Shown one piece after another: positions 33,860 through 42,784 of a stretch of DNA of 64,000 nt. The stretch is from Cypionkella aquatica (GTDB lineage: Bacteria; Pseudomonadota; Alphaproteobacteria; Rhodobacterales; Rhodobacteraceae), in contig NZ_BSPP01000001.1 in NCBI RefSeq assembly GCF_030161095.1, positions 45,501-109,500 on the forward strand, written 5' to 3'. The notes below the pieces were generated by a model, which made no database searches, was not told the origin of the DNA, and saw only the letters and a list, made by a program, of their open reading frames with translations. The stretch's first letter is position 1. Every line of letters starts with the position of its first letter. Made by a program: the position numbers and the translations under genes.

Positions 33860-34720
33860 CTATTTCAAACGGCGGATCAAGCTGGAGGTGTCATGCCGCC
33901 CGCCGCCCATCCGCTGCACATCCTTGTAGAACTGATCGACCAAAGCGGTCACTGGCAGCGAAGCGCCGATCTGATCGGCGGTGGCCAGACAGATTGCCAG
34001 ATCCTTGCGCATCCAATCCACCGCAAAACCGTGATCGAATTTTTCGGCCAGCATGGTCTTGTGACGATTGGCCATCTGCCAAGATCCGGCCGCCCCCTGA
34101 GAGATCACCTCGACCACCGCAGCGCCATCTAGCCCGGCTTTCTCACCAAAGGCCAAAGCCTCGGACAGGCCCTGCACCAGCCCGGCAATCGCAATCTGGT
34201 TCATCATCTTGGCCAATTGCCCTGCCCCGCTGTCACCCAAACGGCGGCAAATCCGGGCATAGGCGGCGATCACCGGCTCGGCGCGGTCGTAGTCCGATTG
34301 CGCGCCGCCACACATGACCGAAAGCACACCGTTTTCCGCCCCGGCCTGCCCGCCCGATACCGGCGCATCAACAAAACCAAGGCCTTGGGCCAAGGCGACA
34401 GCCGACAATTCGCGCGTGACCGCTGCTGACACCGTGGTGTGATCGACAAAAATCGCGGCATTCATGCCCGCAAATGCGCCATCTTCGCCCAGACAAATGC
34501 TGCGCAGATCGTCGTCATTGCCAACGCAAGCCATCACAAATTCGGCACCGATCGCGGCTTCACGCGGGGTCGCCGCCGACGTGCCGCCATGTTGCGCCAC
34601 CCAAGCCTGCGCTTTCGCCGGATTGCGGTTGTACACCGTGACCTGATGCCCCTTGGCCGCCAGATGCCCCGCCATCGGATAGCCCATCACCCCAAGGCCA
34701 AGAAATGCCAGTTTTGCCAT
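33860..34720 (-). CDS. beta-hydroxyacid dehydrogenase (3-hydroxyisobutyrate dehydrogenase family)
   Basis: A 286-residue NAD(P)-dependent oxidoreductase. The Rossmann motif is FLGLGVMGYPMAGHLAAKG (residues 6-24), the substrate loop DAPVSGGQAGAENG lies near residue 117, and the catalytic lysine is in GQLAKMMNQ (near residue 171). The family includes 3-hydroxyisobutyrate, tartronate semialdehyde and glyoxylate/succinic semialdehyde reductases. The C-terminal part (WMRKDLAICLATADQIGASLPV) fits the glyoxylate reductase side, but substrate is unresolved. Divergent from the acylase gene with 81 bases between. Confidence 0.9.
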   Translation of the reverse strand: MAKLAFLGLGVMGYPMAGHLAAKGHQVTVYNRNPAKAQAWVAQHGGTSAATPREAAIGAEFVMACVGNDDDLRSICLGEDGAFAGMNAAIFVDHTTVSAAVTRELSAVALAQGLGFVDAPVSGGQAGAENGVLSVMCGGAQSDYDRAEPVIAAYARICRRLGDSGAGQLAKMMNQIAIAGLVQGLSEALAFGEKAGLDGAAVVEVISQGAAGSWQMANRHKTMLAEKFDHGFAVDWMRKDLAICLATADQIGASLPVTALVDQFYKDVQRMGGGRHDTSSLIRRLK

Positions 34721-34801
34721 GATCTTCCGCGCCCTACATTGCCCCTATTCTGGCTTTGGACTAGGAAGGCAAGGAACCTCTGCCGTCAAGGACTCCGCCC
34801 C

Positions 34802-37273
34802 ATGTTGACCGCCTTCCGTTGGCTTTTGCGCATCTTCACCGGGTTGATCGCTTTGGGGCTGCTGGCGGCTGTTCTGGCCTATTATGTGCTCAGCCGCAGC
34901 TTGCCGGACTATAACGAGGATTTCACCCTGACGGGCATCTCTGCACCGGTTGAGATCGTGCGCAACAACAACGATGTGCCGCATATTTTCGGCAAAACCG
35001 AAGAGGATGTCTATTTTGCCTTGGGCTTTGCCCATGCGCAGGATCGGTTGTGGCAGATGACGATGCTGCGGCGCACAGCACAGGGTCGGCTGTCCGAGAT
35101 TTTCGGGCCGCGCACGGTGAAGATTGACGAATTGATCCGGCGTCTGGATTTTTACGGGCTGGCGCAGCTTTCGGTCAAGGTGCAGGACAAACGTACAACA
35201 ATGGCGCTGGATGCCTATGCGGCAGGCGTTAACGCTTGGATTTCGCAGGTTAATCTGGGCGCGCGGGGCCGTGGCGCGCCCGAGTTTTTCTTCTTTTCCA
35301 ATGAAATCGCGGCTTGGTCTCCTGCTGACAGCTTGGCAATCCTCAAGCTGATGGCGCTCCAACTCTCCTCGCATATGGAGGATGAAGTTTTGCGCGCGCA
35401 GATGTCTTTGGTGCTGCCCGCGCCGCGTCTGAGCGACATTTTGCCCGACGATCCGGGCCAAGGCATCGCCGCCCTGCCCGATTATGCCAGCCTGATGCCG
35501 GGGGCTATGGCCGAGCCTGCGACGCAGACCGCCTATGTCGACACACCGCTGTCGCCGTTCCATTCCCGCGATTTTGCCGGGGCCTCGAACGCTTGGGCGG
35601 CCAGTCCCAGCAAGGCGGCGGCGGGCGGAAGCCTGCTCGCCAATGACCCGCATCTGGGCCTGACTGCGCCCTCGATCTGGTATCTGGCGCGGCTGCAATT
35701 GCCGACCGGCGGGGTGATTGGCGGGACGATTCCGGGCATGCCCGTGGTGCTGGTCGGGCGATCAGAGCGGCTGGGTTGGGGGCTGACCACCAGCTATCTC
35801 GACGATCAGGATGTGATCATCGAAAAGCTGAACCCGGCCAATCCGCAGGAATATCTGACGCCCGAGGGGCCGAAGAAATTCACCTCGCGTCAGACCATTC
35901 TGAACATCAAGGGCGAAGATCCGGTGACGCTGACCTTGCGCTGGTCGGAAGCTGGGCCGATCCTGCCGGGATCGCATTACGATCTGGCCTCGGTCACGCC
36001 TGCAGGCTCGGTGGCGGCGCTGGAGTGGACGGCGCTGTCAGGGGAAGATACCTCGATGACGGCGGCGATGAAGCTGATGAGCGCGGGTTCAGTGCCAGAG
36101 GCGATTGCGGCGGGGAAATTGTTCGTGGCGCCGTCGCAAAACCTGATGCTGGCGGATGCCAATGGCATTGCGATGCAGACCATCGGCGTGATGCCAGCGC
36201 GTGATCCGGCCAATGCGACGCAGGGGCGGATGCCCGCGCCCGGTTGGCAGGGAAAAAACCGTTGGACCGGCATGCTGCCCTATGAGGACAATCCAAGTTT
36301 CATCAATCCGGCCAGTGGCTTGCTGGGCAATACCAACAACAAGACTGTAGACCGCCCCTTCCCGCTGCATGTCAGCTTTGAGTGGGGCGACACCCAGCGC
36401 ATTCAGCGCTGGCTGGCGCTGATGAAAACCCGCGAAGTGCATACCCGCGACAGCTTTATCGAGGCGCAGTTGGATACAGTCTCGCCCACCGCGCGCAATC
36501 TGCTGCCGTTGATCGGTGCCGATCTGTGGTTCACCGGCGAACCTGCGGCTGAGGGCACGCCCGAACGGCTGCGGCAGAAGGCTTTGGATCTGATGGCGAA
36601 ATGGAACGGCGAGATGAACGAACATCTGCCGGAACCGCTGATCGCAGAGGCATGGCTGCGTGCGTTGCAAGACCGTCTGACCCGCGATGAAATCGGCCCG
36701 TTGGCGGATCAATTCACCCATCCCGAGCCTGTGTTCATCGAGCGGGTTTACCGCAATATCGGTGGCGCTTCGGTCTGGTGTGATGTGGTGCAATCGGCAG
36801 CTGTTGAGACTTGCACTGATATCGCGCGGATTGCCTTGGATCAGGCTTTGCTTGAGTTGTCAGAGGTTTACGGCCCGAACATCGAAAGCTGGCGCTGGGG
36901 TGACGCGCATCAGGCGACGCATGATCACCCGGTTTTGGGCGAAGTGCCGGTGCTGCGTTATTTCGTCAACATCCGGCAATCGACCTCTGGCGGTGATACG
37001 ACTTTGCTGCGCGGGCGCACCAAAGGCACCGGGCCGAACCCCTATCTGAATGTGCATGCGGGCGGCTACCGTGGGGTTTACGACTTTGCCGACCCGGACA
37101 GTTCGGTCTTCATCCAAGCCACCGGGCAATCCGGGCATCCGCTGTCGCGGTTTTACGATGATCTGTCCGAGTTGTGGCGGCGCGGCGAATATATCCCGAT
37201 GTCCCTCGACCCAGATCTGGCGCGTGCAGGTGCCGTTGGCGATATGGTTTTGACGCCAGAATTGCCGCAATAA
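34802..37273 (+). CDS. penicillin acylase family N-terminal nucleophile hydrolase
   Basis: An 823-residue precursor. A signal anchor lies at residues 8-30, then the alpha-chain region, then the autocatalytic cut site before Ser262 in AGASNAWAASPSK, the new N-terminal nucleophile of the beta chain. The conserved NDPHLGLTAPSIWYLARLQ follows. Relatives cleave penicillins, cephalosporins or acyl-homoserine lactones (quorum quenching), and the sequence does not separate these. The frame is open 120 codons further up, but the ATG at 34802 begins the membrane segment directly. The product is periplasmic or membrane-tethered. Confidence 0.92.
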   Translation: MLTAFRWLLRIFTGLIALGLLAAVLAYYVLSRSLPDYNEDFTLTGISAPVEIVRNNNDVPHIFGKTEEDVYFALGFAHAQDRLWQMTMLRRTAQGRLSEIFGPRTVKIDELIRRLDFYGLAQLSVKVQDKRTTMALDAYAAGVNAWISQVNLGARGRGAPEFFFFSNEIAAWSPADSLAILKLMALQLSSHMEDEVLRAQMSLVLPAPRLSDILPDDPGQGIAALPDYASLMPGAMAEPATQTAYVDTPLSPFHSRDFAGASNAWAASPSKAAAGGSLLANDPHLGLTAPSIWYLARLQLPTGGVIGGTIPGMPVVLVGRSERLGWGLTTSYLDDQDVIIEKLNPANPQEYLTPEGPKKFTSRQTILNIKGEDPVTLTLRWSEAGPILPGSHYDLASVTPAGSVAALEWTALSGEDTSMTAAMKLMSAGSVPEAIAAGKLFVAPSQNLMLADANGIAMQTIGVMPARDPANATQGRMPAPGWQGKNRWTGMLPYEDNPSFINPASGLLGNTNNKTVDRPFPLHVSFEWGDTQRIQRWLALMKTREVHTRDSFIEAQLDTVSPTARNLLPLIGADLWFTGEPAAEGTPERLRQKALDLMAKWNGEMNEHLPEPLIAEAWLRALQDRLTRDEIGPLADQFTHPEPVFIERVYRNIGGASVWCDVVQSAAVETCTDIARIALDQALLELSEVYGPNIESWRWGDAHQATHDHPVLGEVPVLRYFVNIRQSTSGGDTTLLRGRTKGTGPNPYLNVHAGGYRGVYDFADPDSSVFIQATGQSGHPLSRFYDDLSELWRRGEYIPMSLDPDLARAGAVGDMVLTPELPQ

Positions 37274-37277
37274 CAAA

Positions 37278-37323
37278 GCGCTACCGCGCAAAGTTCATTG
37301 ATTACTTGAACTCGCGGTAGCGC
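37278..37323. terminator. 11-bp hairpin between the convergent acylase gene and hflX
   Basis: GCGCTACCGCG (37278-37288) and CGCGGTAGCGC (37313-37323) are perfectly complementary with a 24-base loop. The right arm lies in the last codons of hflX. It can fold in both transcripts and may slow or protect both ends. There is no T-run, so termination is uncertain. Confidence 0.4.
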
Positions 37324-38558
37324 CCCAACTGCCGCGCTGTCCACAGCACAGTGATCTGCCAACCTGACTCGTCCTGTTGCTCTGCCTGCACGATGCCCGC
37401 ATCATGCAACCACGACCGCCGCTTACCCTCGGCGAAGGTCAGCTGCAACACGGCTGTGGTCTTTGCCTCGTCAAAAGCCACCGAAACCGCTTCCAGCAGC
37501 GCAGCGACACCCTCGCCCGTCAGCGCCGACACCGGGAAAACCCCGGCGCGATTGGTGGCTTGCACCTGCAAAGCCTCACGCTGGCTGGGCGCCACCAGAT
37601 CAAGCTTGTTCCACACCTCAAACATCGGCACGGCTTTGTTGACGCCAAGGCTGGTCAAAATATCAGCAACATCAGCGGCTTGCTCGGCGGTCTCTGGGTG
37701 GCTGATGTCGCGGACATGCAAGATCAGATCGGCCTCAAGAACCTCTTCCAAAGTGGCGCGGAACGCGGCCACAAGTTGCGTCGGCAGTTCGGAAATAAAG
37801 CCAACGGTATCCGACGCGATCACTTTGCGCCCCGCCGCACCATTGACGGACGGCAACACCACGCCGCGCATTGTCGGGTCCAGCGTGGCGAACAGCATGT
37901 CCTTCGCCAGCACCTCGGCCCCGGTCATATGGTTAAACAGCGTCGATTTGCCGGCATTGGTGTAGCCCACCAAGGCCACCAGCGGAAACGGCACTTTGCG
38001 GCGGGAAGCGCGGTGCAGCTCTCGGGTTTTCGCCACCCGATCCAGCTGGCGTTTCAGGCGGATCACCTGATCATCAATCGCCCGGCGGTCAGATTCGATC
38101 TGCGTCTCGCCCGGGCCGCCAACAAAGCCAAAGCCACCGCGCTGGCGCTCAAGGTGGGTCCAGGCCCGCACCAGTCGTGTACGTTGATAGGACAACGCCG
38201 CAAGCTCTACCTGCAGCACGCCTTCGCGGGTGCGCGCCCGGTCGGCGAAGATTTCAAGGATCAGACCGGTTCGGTCTAACAGCTTGACTCCCCATTCTTT
38301 TTCAAGATTCCGCTGCTGCACGGGCGTGACAGGACCATCGACCAGAACCAGATCAATCTCGAGCCCTTTCATCGTTGCCGTCAGCTCTTCGACCTTCCCC
38401 GAGCCAAACAAAGTGCTCGGTTGCACCCGTGGCAGGCGCACAACTTCGGCCCCCAGAACCTGCAAACCCGGCAGAGCGGCGGCGAGGCTTACCGCCTCTG
38501 CCAGCCCATGCTCAGGCAAACGCCGCGATTTCACGGCCTTTAGGTCGGGGTGCAACAC
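37302..38558 (-). CDS. hflX: ribosome-associated GTPase HflX
   Basis: HflX splits stalled ribosomes and is linked to Hfq in many proteobacteria. Seen: the N-terminal nucleotide-binding domain, the glycine-rich linker RQRGGFGFVGGPGETQIESDRR, then the G domain with GYTNAGKST (198-206), DPTMRGV, DTVGFI and NKLD. As given it starts at the GTG at 38558 and is 418 residues long. The same frame continues upstream without a stop as ...DAHSTAAAPTRAY, and TRAY-VLHPD is what I expect inside the HflX N-terminus. The true start may be a CTG at 38651 overlapping the hfq TGA (449 residues). Confidence 0.9.
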   Translation of the reverse strand: MLHPDLKAVKSRRLPEHGLAEAVSLAAALPGLQVLGAEVVRLPRVQPSTLFGSGKVEELTATMKGLEIDLVLVDGPVTPVQQRNLEKEWGVKLLDRTGLILEIFADRARTREGVLQVELAALSYQRTRLVRAWTHLERQRGGFGFVGGPGETQIESDRRAIDDQVIRLKRQLDRVAKTRELHRASRRKVPFPLVALVGYTNAGKSTLFNHMTGAEVLAKDMLFATLDPTMRGVVLPSVNGAAGRKVIASDTVGFISELPTQLVAAFRATLEEVLEADLILHVRDISHPETAEQAADVADILTSLGVNKAVPMFEVWNKLDLVAPSQREALQVQATNRAGVFPVSALTGEGVAALLEAVSVAFDEAKTTAVLQLTFAEGKRRSWLHDAGIVQAEQQDESGWQITVLWTARQLGRYREFK

Positions 38559-38647
38559 ATAGGCGCGCGTCGGCGCCGCCGCCGTTGAATGGGCGTCGAT
38601 GCTGCCGTTCTCAAACGGCCAATCATCGTCTTCTGGCAGATCAGAGA

Positions 38648-38881
38648 TCAGTCTTCACCTTCATAAAGGTTAACCGGACCACCCGGCATGATGGTCGAAA
38701 TCGCATGTTTATAGACCAGTTGCGATTGACCGTCGCGGCGCAAAAGCACGCAGAAATTGTCAAACCAAGTGATCACACCCTGCAATTTTACACCGTTGAT
38801 CAAGAAAATCGTCACCGGAACCTTCGATTTCCGGACGTGATTGAGAAACGCATCTTGTAAATTCTGTTTGTCTGCGGCCAT
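38648..38881 (-). CDS. hfq: RNA chaperone Hfq
   Basis: A 77-residue Hfq, the hexameric Sm-like protein that pairs small RNAs with mRNAs. Sm1 is [42 protein letters not shown] and Sm2 is VYKHAIST. The C-terminal tail is short, as usual in alphaproteobacteria. It lies after ntrX with a 152-base gap that must hold its own promoter, and directly before hflX. Confidence 0.97.
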   Translation of the reverse strand: MAADKQNLQDAFLNHVRKSKVPVTIFLINGVKLQGVITWFDNFCVLLRRDGQSQLVYKHAISTIMPGGPVNLYEGED

Positions 38882-39033
38882 TTTTTCTTATCCTTATCGC
38901 CAGTCGCACCGAAAAGCGCGCCCTATCGCGCTTCGATATTTAAGTATGTCGCGCAAACTTGCCAGATTCCAGAGGAAAACGTAAGCATTTGACCCGCCGT
39001 TCAAGATTGGATTCTTTCTGCAACACATCCGGC

Positions 39034-40431
39034 CTAGGCGTCATCCTCGTCATCCCCGCGCCCGCCGGATTTCCCGGTGGTGACCACGCCCAAAGATTTC
39101 AATTTGCGGTGCAAGGCCGAGCGTTCCATGCCAACAAATCCTGCGGTCCGGCTGATATTGCCGCCAAAACGGTTGATCTGGGTCAGAAGATATTCGCGTT
39201 CAAACACCTCGCGCGCCTCGCGCAGCGGCAGCGTCGCCATCGCACCGCCCAGAACCATGCGCCCGCCAGTATCGGTTGGCGCGTCTTGCCCCGGCAACTC
39301 ACGCGCTTCAATCGCGCCCGAGCCTTCGCCAAGGATCAGCACGCGCTCGATCACGTTGCGCAGCTGACGAATGTTGCCGGGCCATTGCATGGTTTGCAAC
39401 ATCGCCTCGGCCTCTTCGGTCAGCTTGCGCTGCGGCAGGCCTTGGGTTCGGTGGAACATTTCGATGAAAGTGCTTGTTAATTCAGGAATATCCTCGCGCC
39501 GTTCTGCCAGGGATGGCACTGCGATTGGCACCACATTCAGGCGGTCGTAAAGCTCTTGCCGAAAGCGTCCGGCGGCGATTTCAGCGCGCAGATCGCGGCT
39601 GGTGGACGAGATCACCCGCAGATCAACGCGGACTTTATCGGCCCCACCGACGCGCGTGAATTGCTGATCGGTCAGCACCCGCAGGATTTTCGATTGCGTG
39701 CCAAGCGGCATCTCGGCGACTTCATCAAAGTAAACAACACCGCCATGGCCTTGTTCCAGCAGGCCTTTTTCAACACCGCGGTCGCTGGTTTCCCGGCCAA
39801 AAAGCACGTCCTCCATCCGGTCAGCATCAATCGTTGCGGACGAGACCGAGATAAATGGCGCCGATGCCCGGTTGGAATTGGAATGAATAAAGCGCGCGGC
39901 CATTTCCTTGCCCGCCCCAGCAGGCCCCGCCAACATCACCCGCCCATTCGACTTGGTGACCTTTTCCAGCTGTGATTTCAAGGCCCTGAACGACGGACTT
40001 GATCCAATCATCTCGGACGAGCTGACATCACGACGACGCAGATCAGCATTTTCGCGCCGCAACCGCGAGATTTCCATGGCGCGGCTGACCACGACCATAA
40101 GCTGATCAATGTTGAACGGCTTTTCGATGAAATCATAAGCGCCCTGCTTGATCGCAGCGACCGCGATTTCGATATTGCCGTGGCCCGAGATAATCACGAT
40201 CGGGATATCGGGATTGTCGCGCTTGACGGTTTTCAGGATGTCGATGCCATCCATCCGGCTGTCTTTCAGCCAGATATCCAGGATCATCAGACTGGGCGCT
40301 TCGGCGTTGATCTCGGACATGCAATCGTCGGAATTTGCTGCAAGACGAATGGTATAGCCTTCGTCCTTCAGAATATCACCAATCAGTTCGCGGATGTCTT
40401 TTTCATCGTCAACGATCAGAATATTGCTCAT
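39034..40431 (-). CDS. ntrX: response regulator NtrX
   Basis: A 465-residue regulator: receiver domain with Asp52 (LMILDIWLK), AAA+ domain with Walker A GPAGAGKE and Walker B VVYFDEVAEMPL, then a Fis-type helix-turn-helix (LTQINRFGGNISRTAGFVGMERSALHRKLKSLG). The GAFTGA loop that contacts sigma-54 is absent: after VLFGRET the sequence continues SDRGVEKG. So it probably works without sigma-54. The ATG overlaps the ntrY stop by four bases. NtrYX controls nitrogen, redox and respiratory genes in alphaproteobacteria. Confidence 0.95.
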   Translation of the reverse strand: MSNILIVDDEKDIRELIGDILKDEGYTIRLAANSDDCMSEINAEAPSLMILDIWLKDSRMDGIDILKTVKRDNPDIPIVIISGHGNIEIAVAAIKQGAYDFIEKPFNIDQLMVVVSRAMEISRLRRENADLRRRDVSSSEMIGSSPSFRALKSQLEKVTKSNGRVMLAGPAGAGKEMAARFIHSNSNRASAPFISVSSATIDADRMEDVLFGRETSDRGVEKGLLEQGHGGVVYFDEVAEMPLGTQSKILRVLTDQQFTRVGGADKVRVDLRVISSTSRDLRAEIAAGRFRQELYDRLNVVPIAVPSLAERREDIPELTSTFIEMFHRTQGLPQRKLTEEAEAMLQTMQWPGNIRQLRNVIERVLILGEGSGAIEARELPGQDAPTDTGGRMVLGGAMATLPLREAREVFEREYLLTQINRFGGNISRTAGFVGMERSALHRKLKSLGVVTTGKSGGRGDDEDDA

Positions 40432-42764
40432 ACTTCCCCCTGGCCGGTTGCGGCCGTGTTGCGCCCTGTCCGTTTGCGCGGTCCGCGTGGCAAACGGATC
40501 ACCGCCATCGCTCCGGCATGGGCGTTGTTTTCAAAGACGGGCGCATCTTCAAGTGTCAGCGTACCGCCATGTTCTTCAATGATTTTCTTCACGATAGGCA
40601 GGCCAAGACCCGTGCCTTTTTCGCGGGTGGTGACATAGGGTTCAAACAGCCGGGCGCGATCTGGCGGCAGGCCGATGCCATTATCCATGATACGGATTGT
40701 GGCATCGGAGTCGTCGACGCTGAGACTGATGCGAATTTCTGGAACGTGACCTTCTGGTTTTGACTTTTCATGCAGAGTTTCAATGGCTTCGCCTGCGTTC
40801 TTAATCAGATTTGTGAGCGCCTGACCGATCATGGTTCCGTCAAGTTCCAACATCAGCGGCCCCGCCACCAACTCTCGGCGGAAGGTGACGGTGGGCTGGC
40901 CGTTTTCTTGCAACATGACCGCCGCGCGCAGCAGGGCAACCAGATCGGTCTCCCGTCGATCGGGTTCAGGCATGCGGGCGAACTTGGAAAACTCGTCAAC
41001 AATGCGGCGCAAGTCATTGGTCTGACGCACAATAACTTCAGTATACTGGTCCAGATCTTCGGGGTCTTGCACTTGGCTGCGGAACTTGCGCTTGATGCGT
41101 TCGGCAGAAAGCTGGATCGGGGTCAGTGGGTTCTTGATCTCATGCGCGATGCGGCGCGCAACGTCGCCCCAAGCGGCCATGCGCTGCGCTGAGACAAGCT
41201 CTGTCACATCATCAAACGCCACAACATAGCCTTCCAACCGCCCGGAATCGCTGCGCCGCACCGACATGCGCACCAGCAAACTTTCCAACTTGCCCTTCCG
41301 GGTCAGACGCACTTCTTCTTGCACCGCCGTGCCGCCGTGGTCGCGCAGACGATCAAACAGCGCTGCAAATTCCGGCACTGCCGCAGCCAAAGGCACCTCT
41401 GCGGCACCATCGGCAAGCTCTAACAGACGCTCGGCGGCGCGGTTGGCGAAATCTATATCGCCCTCGGCATCCAGACCGATCACCCCGGCGGTGACGTTTG
41501 ACAGCACAGAGTCGAACAGACGACGGCGCTGTTCCGTCTGGCGGTGGCTGTCCACCAACGCATCGCGCTGACCTTTAAGTTGATGCGTCATCTGGTTGAA
41601 AACACGCGACAAAGTGGCGATTTCGTCATCGCCTTCTTCCTCGATCACCTGCACGTCAAGATCACCGGCACTGACGCGGCCCACGGCATAAGCCAAGCGG
41701 CCCACCGGACGGCTGAGACGTTCAGCAAACCAAAGGCCCAGCCAGACGGCGGCCAATACAAGGATCAGCGCAAAACCGATGTAAAGCAGGCCAAAGTTGA
41801 ACAGCACCTTGCCGCGGTCGGATTCCAGCTGCTGATAGAGCCGCACAGTTTCCTTGGTTTCATCGAGCAGAGACAAAATCCCGCCATCGACCTTGCGCGA
41901 GACGTAAAGATATCGGTCGGCGAAGGCGTCGAGATGGACCAGCGCGCGAAACTCATCGTTGGCCCAATCCTGAATGACCACCACCTCGCCGGATTTGGCG
42001 CGAGAGAGTTCCTCGGGCTTTGGCGGCTCGTAATCGAACAAATACGACCGCTCGCCCCGGGTTTTCAGGGTGGCAGTGCCGTCGATCAGATAAACCTCTT
42101 TCATGCCGCGCTGGATGGCGGCCTGACCTTGGGTCAAAATCGGGCGCACCTGATCGTCTTGCAGGAAAAATGTCTTTTGTTTTGCAAGGTTAAGGAAGGC
42201 AGCTAAGGCAGAGGAATCGTCCTTCAATGCCTTGGTTTGTTCATCCTCATAGGCCTGTGCTGCGGTCAGTGAGGCCGAGACCACGTTGCTGACGCGGTCG
42301 GAGAACCAGCCTTCCAGCCCGATATTCACCGTCAGCACGGCGAAAACAGCCACCAGAATCGTCGGCACCAAGGCGACGAAGGCGAACACCCCGGTCAGGC
42401 GCAAATGCAAGGCCGAGCCCGCCGATTGCGAGCGCCGATCCGCGATCATCCGCATCACGCGGGCCAGCACCAATGCGGCAACCAGCAGGATGTAGATCAT
42501 ATCGGTGAGCAGGATCAGCCGAAGCCCCGGCGAGGTGGCGCGTTGGCTGAGCGGGCCAAGCGCCAGAAATGTCGCAACGGCCAGCATGGGGCCAAGGAAC
42601 ACAAGGCCAAAGGTCAGCCCGTTTTGCACACGCCGCATCCGGCGCAGGCGCGCCAGTTTTGCCCATGTCAGACTGCGGTAAGCGCCCTGCACTGATCCCC
42701 CCAAGACCCTGCGGAGTGTCAGCTCCGCCACAGCGTTGTGCTTTCCGCGCCACGTTACGCGCAA
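40428..42764 (-). CDS. ntrY: sensor histidine kinase NtrY
   Basis: A 778-residue membrane sensor. Three hydrophobic segments lie in the first 140 residues, then an extracytoplasmic part, a fourth segment near residue 315-340, a HAMP linker, a PAS domain (VLSNVTAGVIGLDAEGDIDFANRAAERLL), HisKA with His541 in RIAHEIKNPLTPIQ and an ATPase domain with DNGIGLPPDRARLFEPYVTTREKGTGLGL. The start is TTG at 42764 with AGGGGAG at the right distance. It is the partner of NtrX. Confidence 0.95.
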   Translation of the reverse strand: MRVTWRGKHNAVAELTLRRVLGGSVQGAYRSLTWAKLARLRRMRRVQNGLTFGLVFLGPMLAVATFLALGPLSQRATSPGLRLILLTDMIYILLVAALVLARVMRMIADRRSQSAGSALHLRLTGVFAFVALVPTILVAVFAVLTVNIGLEGWFSDRVSNVVSASLTAAQAYEDEQTKALKDDSSALAAFLNLAKQKTFFLQDDQVRPILTQGQAAIQRGMKEVYLIDGTATLKTRGERSYLFDYEPPKPEELSRAKSGEVVVIQDWANDEFRALVHLDAFADRYLYVSRKVDGGILSLLDETKETVRLYQQLESDRGKVLFNFGLLYIGFALILVLAAVWLGLWFAERLSRPVGRLAYAVGRVSAGDLDVQVIEEEGDDEIATLSRVFNQMTHQLKGQRDALVDSHRQTEQRRRLFDSVLSNVTAGVIGLDAEGDIDFANRAAERLLELADGAAEVPLAAAVPEFAALFDRLRDHGGTAVQEEVRLTRKGKLESLLVRMSVRRSDSGRLEGYVVAFDDVTELVSAQRMAAWGDVARRIAHEIKNPLTPIQLSAERIKRKFRSQVQDPEDLDQYTEVIVRQTNDLRRIVDEFSKFARMPEPDRRETDLVALLRAAVMLQENGQPTVTFRRELVAGPLMLELDGTMIGQALTNLIKNAGEAIETLHEKSKPEGHVPEIRISLSVDDSDATIRIMDNGIGLPPDRARLFEPYVTTREKGTGLGLPIVKKIIEEHGGTLTLEDAPVFENNAHAGAMAVIRLPRGPRKRTGRNTAATGQGEV

Positions 42765-42784
42765 AGCACTCCCCTGTGGCGGTT

